The position numbers and the translations under genes are program-made. A stretch of DNA of 64,000 nucleotides from Bordetella genomosp. 11 (GTDB taxonomy: Bacteria; Pseudomonadota; Gammaproteobacteria; Burkholderiales; Burkholderiaceae_B), in assembly GCF_002261215.1 (NCBI RefSeq), contig NZ_NEVS01000004.1, forward strand, positions 3,038,001 through 3,102,000, given 5' to 3'. Below are positions 52,424 to 59,942 of the stretch, piece by piece. Within the stretch, counting starts at the first letter, position 1. Every line of letters starts with the position of its first letter. The notes under the pieces were generated by a model. It was not told the origin of the DNA. It saw nothing but the letters and a program-made list of their open reading frames with translations, and made no database searches.

Positions 52424-53374
52424 ATGAATGGCCCGATCCCGCGTCTTCTGCGTCAACGTATCTTCGTTGGGCTGCTCACGCTCTTTCTCGTCTCGGCGCT
52501 GGTCTTCTTCATGGCCAGCCTGCTCCCCGGCGACGCCGCGCAAATGTCCCTTGGGCAAGCCGCCACTCCGGAAACCGTGGCCGCCCTGCGCCACAAGCTC
52601 GGGCTGGACCAGCCGGCGCTGTGGCGCTACGTCAAGTGGCTGACCGGCCTGGCGACGGGCGATTTCGGCATTTCCTATGCAAGCGGCGTGGCCGTGCGGG
52701 ATATCGTCATCGCGCGGATTCCCAATACGCTGTCCCTCGCTGCCGCCGCCACGGCGGTGTCCGTACCCATTGCGCTGGTCCTGGGCATACTGGCGGCGAT
52801 GTACCGCGGTTCGCGGCTGGACCGCTTCATCGGTCTTTCGACGATGTCGATCGTGGCCGTCCCGGAGTTCCTCGTGGCCACGCTGGCCGTACTGCTTTTC
52901 GCGGTCAAGCTGCATTGGGTATCCGCCCTGTCCTTCGGCCCCGAAGGCAGCGGCCTGATCGCATTCATGCGTGCCTACAGCCTGCCCGTCCTCGTGCTGT
53001 GCTGCGTCGTCATCGCCCAGATGGCGCGCATGACGCGGGCCGCGCTCATCAATCAGCTCGACGCGCCCTATATCGAAATGACCGTGCTGAAAGGACTGAG
53101 CACGACCCGGGCGGTTCTACGGCACGCCCTGCCCAATGCGATCGGCCCCATCGTCAACGCCATGGCATTGAGCCTGTCTTACCTGCTTGGCGGGGTGGTC
53201 ATCGTAGAGACCATCTTTTCCTACCCCGGCCTGGCCAGCACCCTGGTCGACGCCGTCAGCAACCGCGACCTGCCGGTCGTCCAGTTCTGCGTGATCTTCT
53301 TCAGCGCCTGCTATCTGCTTCTTCTGCTGATAGCCGACATCGTCACGATCGTACTCAACCCGAAACTGCGCTGA
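52424..53374 (+). CDS. Dipeptide/oligopeptide-type ABC permease (DppB-like)
   Basis: 316 residues with six membrane helices. LLRQRIFVGLLTLFLVSAL and the SLLPGDAA segment, HKLGLDQPALWRYVKWL, and the EAA loop KGLSTTRAVLRHALPN place it with DppB/OppB. AAGGA lies 10 nt before the ATG. It forms the channel with the next gene's product for the binding protein encoded on the opposite strand at 56015-57541. Confidence 0.93.
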   Translation: MNGPIPRLLRQRIFVGLLTLFLVSALVFFMASLLPGDAAQMSLGQAATPETVAALRHKLGLDQPALWRYVKWLTGLATGDFGISYASGVAVRDIVIARIPNTLSLAAAATAVSVPIALVLGILAAMYRGSRLDRFIGLSTMSIVAVPEFLVATLAVLLFAVKLHWVSALSFGPEGSGLIAFMRAYSLPVLVLCCVVIAQMARMTRAALINQLDAPYIEMTVLKGLSTTRAVLRHALPNAIGPIVNAMALSLSYLLGGVVIVETIFSYPGLASTLVDAVSNRDLPVVQFCVIFFSACYLLLLLIADIVTIVLNPKLR

Positions 53375-53375
53375 T

Positions 53376-54236
53376 ATGAAAGCAAGCAAGAACTTCGCTA
53401 CGCGCGCCTGGCGCTTCTTTCTTTCCCTATCCGGCTCGGGACGGCTGGGCCTGTGCATCACCCTGTTCTGGCTCCTCATGGCCGTCATAGGGCCCTGGAT
53501 CGCCCCCTACAGCATCAACGATTTTTCCGGCGGCGAGATTTTCGGCTCGCCAAGCATGGCGTTTCCCCTGGGCACCGACTATCTGGGGCGCGACATGCTG
53601 AGCCGCATTCTGTACGGCGCACGTTACTCCATCGGCCTGGCGCTGGCCGCCACGATATTGGCCAGCACCATGGGAACGCTGCTGGCGCTGCTGTGCACCG
53701 TGGTTGGAAGATGGCTGGAAGAAGTCACGAGCCGGCTGATGGACACCCTGCTCGTACTCCCCAGCAAGATCCTGGCGCTGCTGATGATCGCCATCTATGG
53801 ATCGTCGCTGCCTGTCCTGGTTCTGACCGCGGCGGTGACGTACATGCCCGGCGCCTATCGGATCGCCCGCTCCCAGGCCGTCGGGTTGAACGCGATGGAG
53901 TATGTCACGGTCTCCCGGTTGAACGGCGAAAGCCATCTGTACATCGCCTGCCGCGATATTCTTCCCAATATGATTCATCCGATGCTGGCGGATTTCGGAT
54001 TGCGCTTCGTTTTCAATGTGCTGATGCTGAGCGCGCTCAGCTTCCTCGGGCTGGGCGTCCAGCCTCCGTATGCGGACTGGGGCTCGCTGGTACGCGAAAA
54101 CCTCTCCGGCCTGTCGACCGGCGCATTGGCCATCCTGATGCCGGCCGTGGCCATCGCCACGTTGACCATAGGGGCCAACCTGTTCATCGACAGCCTGGCC
54201 GCACGCAAACGCCGCGGCACGGAGCATCAGGCATGA
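53376..54236 (+). CDS. Dipeptide/oligopeptide-type ABC permease (DppC-like)
   Basis: 286 residues. It starts 1 nt after the DppB-like stop. FPLGTDYLGRDMLSRILYGAR is the DppC/OppC periplasmic loop, and SHLYIACRDILPNM with LSFLGLGVQPPYADWG follow. About five or six membrane segments. Its end overlaps the ATPase gene by 4 nt. Confidence 0.93.
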   Translation: MKASKNFATRAWRFFLSLSGSGRLGLCITLFWLLMAVIGPWIAPYSINDFSGGEIFGSPSMAFPLGTDYLGRDMLSRILYGARYSIGLALAATILASTMGTLLALLCTVVGRWLEEVTSRLMDTLLVLPSKILALLMIAIYGSSLPVLVLTAAVTYMPGAYRIARSQAVGLNAMEYVTVSRLNGESHLYIACRDILPNMIHPMLADFGLRFVFNVLMLSALSFLGLGVQPPYADWGSLVRENLSGLSTGALAILMPAVAIATLTIGANLFIDSLAARKRRGTEHQA

Positions 54237-55891
54237 CGCAAGGTATCGTCTCGGTCACCGATCTGCGGGTCGTCGCCCGCACGCCCGCTGGGGACACCCC
54301 CATCGTCAAGGACGTCAGCTTCGACATCGCCAAGGGAGAAGTGCTGGCCCTGATCGGCGAGTCCGGCTCCGGGAAAACCACCATCGCGTTGGCGCTGCTC
54401 GGCTATACGCGAACGGGGTGCCGCATCGCCGGGGGCAGTATCGTCTTCGGCGGGACCGATATCCCAAGCGCGCCGGGCAATACGTTGCGCCGCCTGCGTG
54501 GCAACAAGGTCGCGTATGTCGCACAAAGCGCCGCCGCATCGTTCAACCCGTCGCTCAACATCATGGACCAGGTGACGGAAAGCGTCCGTGTGCATGGCCT
54601 CATGGGGCCCGATGCCGCCCGCCGCAAGGCGGTGGACCTGTTCAGGTCGCTTGCGCTGCCTTCTCCCGAAACGATAGGCAATCGGTATCCACATCAGGTA
54701 TCCGGCGGACAGCTGCAGCGCCTGATGGCTGCGATGGCGCTCATGTCGGATCCCGAGTTGGTCATCTTCGACGAGCCCACCACCGCTTTGGACGTCACGA
54801 CACAGATCGAAGTCCTGTTGGCGTTCAAGAAAGCAATCAAAGACCACAACATCAGCGCGGTCTATGTATCGCACGACCTTGCCGTGGTGGCGCAGGTCGC
54901 CGATCGCGCCATCGTCCTGCGCAATGGCGAAATCCAGGAAATGGGCGACCTCGCCCAGATCGTCAATACACCCGCGCATGCATACACCCGCAGCCTGATG
55001 GCCGTGGCCGCTCCAGTTGCGCGACTGGACGACACCGACGCCAGCAATGCCGCCGAACAGCCCGTGCTGCTGGAGGTCAAGGGTTTGACTGCCGGTTACG
55101 GCAGGAAAGACCGCGAGGGCCTGCCGGCGGTGCCCATCCTGCATGATGTGAACATGACGGTTCGCCGTGGATCCACCATGGGCGTCATCGGCGAATCGGG
55201 ATCCGGGAAATCGACCCTTGCCTACGTCATGGCCGGACTGCTGGCCCCCGCACGCGGTTCGGTGCATTTCGACGGTCTGCCCCTTGCAGGCAATGTCACC
55301 GAACGCAGCGCGGAGCTGCACCGCCGCATCCAACTGGTTTTCCAGAACGCGGACAAGGTACTCAATCCCGCCCATGACGTCGCGACCATCCTCTCGCGTC
55401 CGCTGCTGCTGTTCAAGCGATGCGCCAAAAAAGATATCCCCCGCCGCGTCTCCGAGCTGCTGGATATGGTGAAACTGCCGGCCAGCATGGCGGGCAGCCG
55501 TCCCGGCGAGCTTTCCGGCGGCCAGAAGCAGCGCATCAACCTGGCGCGGGCCCTAGCCGCCGAACCGGACATCATCATCTGCGATGAGGTGACGTCCGCC
55601 CTGGATACGGTCGTGGCCACGGCCATCCTGGACCTGCTTGTGGAACTGCGGCGCGCCTTGGGCATGACATACCTGTTCATCAGCCACGACATATCGACTG
55701 TCGGCACCGTATGCGACGACATCACGGTCCTGTTCAAGGGCCGCAAGGTGGACAGCTGCGAGCGGGCCGCGCTGAACGGCCCGGAGCGCCATCCTTATAC
55801 CTCTTTGTTGCTCGACTCCGTGCCGGAACTGCGTCCCGGCTGGCTCGAGGCATCCTGCGAACGTATCAATGAACGGCGGCTGGCGCTATAA
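54233..55891 (+). CDS. Fused two-domain ABC ATPase (DppD-DppF type)
   Basis: 552 residues with two complete nucleotide-binding domains. Domain 1 has Walker A GESGSGKTT near residue 41, signature VSGGQLQR and Walker B LVIFDEPTTALD. Domain 2 begins near residue 280 and has GESGSGKST, LSGGQKQR and IIICDEVTSALD. A ~30-residue acidic linker joins them. Most relatives encode DppD and DppF separately; here one chain energises the importer. It ends in a strong terminator. Confidence 0.93.
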   Translation: MTQGIVSVTDLRVVARTPAGDTPIVKDVSFDIAKGEVLALIGESGSGKTTIALALLGYTRTGCRIAGGSIVFGGTDIPSAPGNTLRRLRGNKVAYVAQSAAASFNPSLNIMDQVTESVRVHGLMGPDAARRKAVDLFRSLALPSPETIGNRYPHQVSGGQLQRLMAAMALMSDPELVIFDEPTTALDVTTQIEVLLAFKKAIKDHNISAVYVSHDLAVVAQVADRAIVLRNGEIQEMGDLAQIVNTPAHAYTRSLMAVAAPVARLDDTDASNAAEQPVLLEVKGLTAGYGRKDREGLPAVPILHDVNMTVRRGSTMGVIGESGSGKSTLAYVMAGLLAPARGSVHFDGLPLAGNVTERSAELHRRIQLVFQNADKVLNPAHDVATILSRPLLLFKRCAKKDIPRRVSELLDMVKLPASMAGSRPGELSGGQKQRINLARALAAEPDIIICDEVTSALDTVVATAILDLLVELRRALGMTYLFISHDISTVGTVCDDITVLFKGRKVDSCERAALNGPERHPYTSLLLDSVPELRPGWLEASCERINERRLAL

Positions 55892-55926
55892 GCCATACGC
55901 TGACGCGCCTGTCGGCGCCATTGGAA

Positions 55927-55959
55927 AAGGGCCGCAATCGACATGCGATTGCGGCCCTT
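55927..55959. terminator. Bidirectional rho-independent terminator
   Basis: A perfect 14-bp stem AAGGGCCGCAATCG / CGATTGCGGCCCTT with loop ACATG, between the convergent ABC ATPase and ABC binding-protein genes. The A-rich left flank (AAAA) gives a short T-run for minus-strand transcripts. Confidence 0.8.
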
Positions 55960-56014
55960 GCGATTTGCGCTCCGTGCGAGACGGCCGGAGCCACGGCGGC
56001 TTCCGCTTGCCCGC

Positions 56015-57541
56015 TTAGGCCCGCCAGACGGCTTCCGCGAAACGATATCCCATGCTCATCCCCGAGGGGTTGGGCTTATAGCCTCGTACCTTCTTCGACA
56101 CACCGTCCAGGATCATGTCGAAAACCGGGATGACCGTGCCCGAGCTTTCGTGCGCAAGTACCTGCATATCCCCATAGATTGCCTTGCGCTTCTGGAAATC
56201 GCCCTGTGCCCGGGCGGCATCCAGCAGCTGATCCATCTTTGGATTGATCCATTTCGCTTCGTTGAGTGTCGAAGTCGACGTGTAGAACAGCTCGAATATC
56301 ATCCCGACATTCGGACGGTTGTTGATCGACCCATAGGTGATGGGAAACTTGGTCCAGTATGTCGACCAATATCCATCCGTAGGCACCTGCTTCACCTTGA
56401 AGTTGAAGCCCACCGCCGCGCCGTAGCCTTGCAGGAACTGTGCGCCCTCGACGGAAGCCGCGATGCCGGGCTGGCAGATGACCTCCAGCGACTGGCCGGC
56501 CAGGCCGCTTTTTTTCATATGGAACTTGGCTTTGTCCAGATCGAACGCACGCTGCGGCAAGCCTTCCAGATAGTACGGGTCCCAGGGCGCCACAGGGTGA
56601 TCGTTGCCGATCAGGCCATAGCCGCGCATGACATAGTCGACCATGCGCTTGCGATCCTGCATGTAGCGAACCGCCGCGACAAAGTCCGCGTTGCCGGCGA
56701 TCGGGTTGTCCTGCCGCAGGATCAGATCGGTGTACAGGCCCAGCTTGTTCACGACCAGATCCGCGCTGTTGCTGCGCTTGACCTGGTCGGCATAGCCGTG
56801 AGTCACCAGGGAGCAGATATCGACGTCGCCCGCCAGCACCGCATTGACGCGGGCGGCATTGTCCGGGACGCTGACGATTTCGACCGTATCCAGATGAGGC
56901 AGCCCCGGCTTCCAATAGTTCGGGTTGCGCTTGCCGGAAAACCCCCGCCCCGGCGTGAAATTGTCCACGATGAAGGGACCCGTCCCGACCGGCTTCGCGA
57001 AATCGGTGGCGCCGTTCTTGACGATAAGAAAGTAGCTGGCCCCCAGTACCGAGGGAAAATCGAAGTTGGGACGCACGAGCGTGATCGCGACCTCGTACTT
57101 GCCGTTCGCCTTGACGTCGGCGAACTCCTTGGCGATAGAAAAGGCTCTTGACGCCAGGGCCGGATCCTTGTGCCGCATCAACGAATACACCACGTCATCG
57201 GCGGACAGCTCCGCGCCATCGTGAAACTGGACGCCTTTCCTGATCGTGACGTGCCAATTCATACCGTCGGTGCTTTCCAGGCGTTCGGCGAGCGCCAGGT
57301 CCGGAATCAATGAATCATTGAATTCGGTCAGGGCATTGAACACGCAGAACTGCTTGGTCCAGTCACCGGAATGCGCGCCCTTGGCCGGATCCAGGGTATC
57401 GGATACGGAGCCATTCTGGACGGCAAACCGTACGTTTCCGCCCTTCTTGGGAGTTTCCTGCGCCCATGCGAACGACGGCAGGCCCGCAAGCGCGCCAACC
57501 GAGCCGCATACCGAGAAAAAATCCCTTCTGGTGGTCTTCAT
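56015..57541 (-). CDS. ABC transporter substrate-binding protein, dipeptide/oligopeptide type (SBP_bac_5)
   Basis: 508 residues; GGGGA lies 5 nt before the ATG. The signal peptide carries a twin-arginine motif (KTTRRDFFSVCG) and ends near AWAQE. The mature protein has the family pattern LAERLESTDGMNWHVTIRKG, FHDGAELSADDVVYSL and VGTGPFIVDNFTPGRG. It is encoded apart from its permeases, on the other strand and under its own composite promoter C, so it can be made in excess. It belongs to the importer at 52424-55891. Confidence 0.93.
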   Translation of the reverse strand: MKTTRRDFFSVCGSVGALAGLPSFAWAQETPKKGGNVRFAVQNGSVSDTLDPAKGAHSGDWTKQFCVFNALTEFNDSLIPDLALAERLESTDGMNWHVTIRKGVQFHDGAELSADDVVYSLMRHKDPALASRAFSIAKEFADVKANGKYEVAITLVRPNFDFPSVLGASYFLIVKNGATDFAKPVGTGPFIVDNFTPGRGFSGKRNPNYWKPGLPHLDTVEIVSVPDNAARVNAVLAGDVDICSLVTHGYADQVKRSNSADLVVNKLGLYTDLILRQDNPIAGNADFVAAVRYMQDRKRMVDYVMRGYGLIGNDHPVAPWDPYYLEGLPQRAFDLDKAKFHMKKSGLAGQSLEVICQPGIAASVEGAQFLQGYGAAVGFNFKVKQVPTDGYWSTYWTKFPITYGSINNRPNVGMIFELFYTSTSTLNEAKWINPKMDQLLDAARAQGDFQKRKAIYGDMQVLAHESSGTVIPVFDMILDGVSKKVRGYKPNPSGMSMGYRFAEAVWRA

Positions 57542-57633
57542 GGTGTTCCCCTTTCGTCTCTTGGACTTATGCCGAATGTCGGGAAGGCGAATGACGAGCG
57601 AGATGCCGGATTCGACGCAAGTCCCGGGAAATA

Positions 57634-57698
57634 AGCATAGGACCGTGTCGCAGCCACCTCAAATTCGAATACCTGAGAGGGGCATACATTTCTGATAT
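57634..57698 (-). promoter_or_regulatory. Composite LysR-type promoter C (before the ABC binding protein)
   Basis: Minus strand: core ATATCAGAAATGTATG (57698-57683), 18 bases, ATTTG (57664-57660), -35 TTGAGG (57662-57657), 17 bases, -10 TATGCT (57639-57634). The expected start is about 86 nt before the ATG. The 25 bp at 57678-57702 are identical to 45044-45068 of promoter A in inverse orientation. Confidence 0.75.
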
Positions 57699-57779
57699 AT
57701 GCGGAAAAGCCGCGGTCGGAATGTCCCTCGACCCCGATAGCGGCAGCTGGGTGCCGTCCGGAATCCGCGGCGCGCCCAC

Positions 57780-57844
57780 ATACCGAAAATGTATGGCCTC
57801 CTGATGTATTCGAATTTGTCGCTGCATGGTGGCGCTACTTACAC
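57780..57844 (+). promoter_or_regulatory. Composite LysR-type promoter D (before hyuA-hyuB)
   Basis: Core ATACCGAAAATGTATG at 57780-57795, 18 bases, ATTTG at 57814-57818, -35 TTGTCG at 57816-57821, 17 bases, -10 TTACAC at 57839-57844. Sites C and D are back to back, 81 bp apart core to core, and share GTATTCGAATTTG upstream of the -35. Confidence 0.7.
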
Positions 57845-57884
57845 TGCCCGCTACCGTGGGGAATCTAATGAGGCACTACAGAAA

Positions 57885-59939
57885 ATGGGATTGAGAATCG
57901 GGGTCGATATCGGTGGCTCTTTCGCCGATTTCGCCGTCCTGGACGACGAAACGCGTACGATCCGCACGTTGAAAGTCTTCTCGCGTCCGGATGAGCCCGG
58001 CAGCGAAGTACTGGCCGGCATGGCCAAGCTGGGAGAGCGCTACGGCATAGATCCGAAAGACGTCGCCTACTTCACGCACGGCACGACCGTAGGCGTCAAC
58101 GCGGTGGTACAGCGGCGCGGTCTCAAGCTCGGCCTGATCACGACCCGAAACTTCGAAGACGTCCTGGACATCGCGCGATTGAAGATCCCGGACATGTACC
58201 ATCTGACCTCGAAGCGCCCCGCTCCGTTGATCACGCGGGACCGTGTCTTCGGCGTCATCGAGCGTCTCGCGGCGGACGGTTCCGAAGAAACCCCCGTCGA
58301 CAAGGAAAGCGTGCTCGCCGCGGCACAGGCTGCCCAAGCCGCGGGTTGCGAGGGGATCGTGGTCTCTCTGCTGCACTCCTATCGCAATCCCGCCCACGAA
58401 AAGCAGGTCAAGGAACTTATCGCGGCCGCACTGCCGGGGATGTTCGTCTCCTGCTCGCACGAAGTCTGGCCCATCATCCGCGAGTACGAGCGCACGCTGA
58501 CGGCGGTCATAGGCGGCTATGTGCAACCTCGTGTGGCCAACTACCTGACCCGCCTGCAAAGCGCGCTTGCGCAAGCCGGCGTGGGGGTCGATCTCAAGGT
58601 CACGAAATCCAATGGCGGCGTCATGAGCGCCGAGTATGGTAAGAGCAACTGCGTGCAGATGATCCTGTCCGGCACCGCGTCCGGCGTGATCGGGGCCGCC
58701 TACGTTTCCCAGCAATGCGGTGTCAAGCGCTGCATGAGCCTGGACATAGGCGGCACGACCGCGGACATGGCCTTGATCATCGATGGGGAACCCCAGTACG
58801 CCACAGGCGAGTACATCGGCGACTTCCAGATCCATATCCCGTCCGTCTCGGTGTCTTCGGTCGGCGACGGCGGCGGCTCCATTGCCTGGGTGGACCGCTT
58901 CGGCGTGCTGAAAGTCGGCCCGGACAGCGCCGGCTCGAATCCTGGGCCCGTGTGCTACGGACGCGGCGGCACCCAACCGACCATCACCGATGCCTTTGCT
59001 GTCCTCGGCATCATCGGCGGGGCCGAACTCGGCTACAACGCGGTCAAGGTCGATGTGCAAGCCGCGCGCGATGCCATCGCGCCCTTGGCGCAGAAGCTCG
59101 GCAAGAGCCTGGGCGAGACGGCGGAAGCGATCGTCAACGTGTCGGTTTCCAGCATGTACGCCGGCGTAAGCCGCATCGTTTCGCGCTTCGGTATCGATCC
59201 CCGCGAATTCACATTGATGCCATTCGGCGGCGCGGGCCCGATGATGGCCTGCTATCTGGCGCGCGCCTTGAATGTGGGCAAGATGCTCGTTCCCACCACG
59301 CCCGGCGTGCTGTCGGCGCTGGGGGGCCTGATCGCCGACCTGAAGAACGATTTCGTCAAGACCACGTATTACGACGTGACGCCGCGGACCTTGCAGGCAT
59401 TGGAGCGAGAGCGAGCCCTGCTGGAAAGGCAGGCGCTGGACTGGCTGGCATCCGAAGGCGGCGACACCGGCAAGGCGGCCATCGCCGTTTCGGCGGACAT
59501 GCGCTATCGCGGCCAATCGTTCGAGATCGATACGCCGCTGGACCCCGAGTGGATACGAAACGGCGACATGAAGAACATCGCCGAAGCCTTCCACGCCGAA
59601 CATAGGCGCCTGTACGGCCATAGCGATGCGAACGCCATGCTGCAGATCGTCGCGCTGCGGCTGGTCATCACGTCGCGCACGCCCAAGCCCAGCCTGCGCG
59701 AGGTCGCGCGCGGCGAAGGCGTTCCCGAACCGCTCAAGCACATGCAGGTATGGATGGACGGCGAAAACAGGGATGTCCCGCTGTATCGCAGGACGGATTT
59801 GCTTGGGGGACATCGCGTCGCGGGCCCTGCCGTCATTGCGCAGGACGATTGCACGACCACTGTGCTGCCCGGCTATATCGTAGACGTGGATGCCTATGGC
59901 AATCTGGAAATACAGGCTGGCGGTAGCGAGGAGCACTGA
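57885..59939 (+). CDS. hyuA: Hydantoinase/oxoprolinase A subunit (HyuA)
   Basis: 684 residues. The start at 57885 is chosen because the longer in-frame start at 57789 lies inside operator D, upstream of the predicted transcription start. RIGVDIGGSFADFAVLDD and the second SLDIGGTTADMALI are the two ATP-binding sites of the ASKHA-fold family, with FTHGTTVGVNAVVQRRG and PFGGAGPMMACYLA. With HyuB it hydrolyses a cyclic amide (hydantoin, 5-oxoproline, N-methylhydantoin or a lactam) using ATP. It leads the promoter D operon. Confidence 0.93.
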   Translation: MGLRIGVDIGGSFADFAVLDDETRTIRTLKVFSRPDEPGSEVLAGMAKLGERYGIDPKDVAYFTHGTTVGVNAVVQRRGLKLGLITTRNFEDVLDIARLKIPDMYHLTSKRPAPLITRDRVFGVIERLAADGSEETPVDKESVLAAAQAAQAAGCEGIVVSLLHSYRNPAHEKQVKELIAAALPGMFVSCSHEVWPIIREYERTLTAVIGGYVQPRVANYLTRLQSALAQAGVGVDLKVTKSNGGVMSAEYGKSNCVQMILSGTASGVIGAAYVSQQCGVKRCMSLDIGGTTADMALIIDGEPQYATGEYIGDFQIHIPSVSVSSVGDGGGSIAWVDRFGVLKVGPDSAGSNPGPVCYGRGGTQPTITDAFAVLGIIGGAELGYNAVKVDVQAARDAIAPLAQKLGKSLGETAEAIVNVSVSSMYAGVSRIVSRFGIDPREFTLMPFGGAGPMMACYLARALNVGKMLVPTTPGVLSALGGLIADLKNDFVKTTYYDVTPRTLQALERERALLERQALDWLASEGGDTGKAAIAVSADMRYRGQSFEIDTPLDPEWIRNGDMKNIAEAFHAEHRRLYGHSDANAMLQIVALRLVITSRTPKPSLREVARGEGVPEPLKHMQVWMDGENRDVPLYRRTDLLGGHRVAGPAVIAQDDCTTTVLPGYIVDVDAYGNLEIQAGGSEEH

Positions 59940-59942
59940 GAA

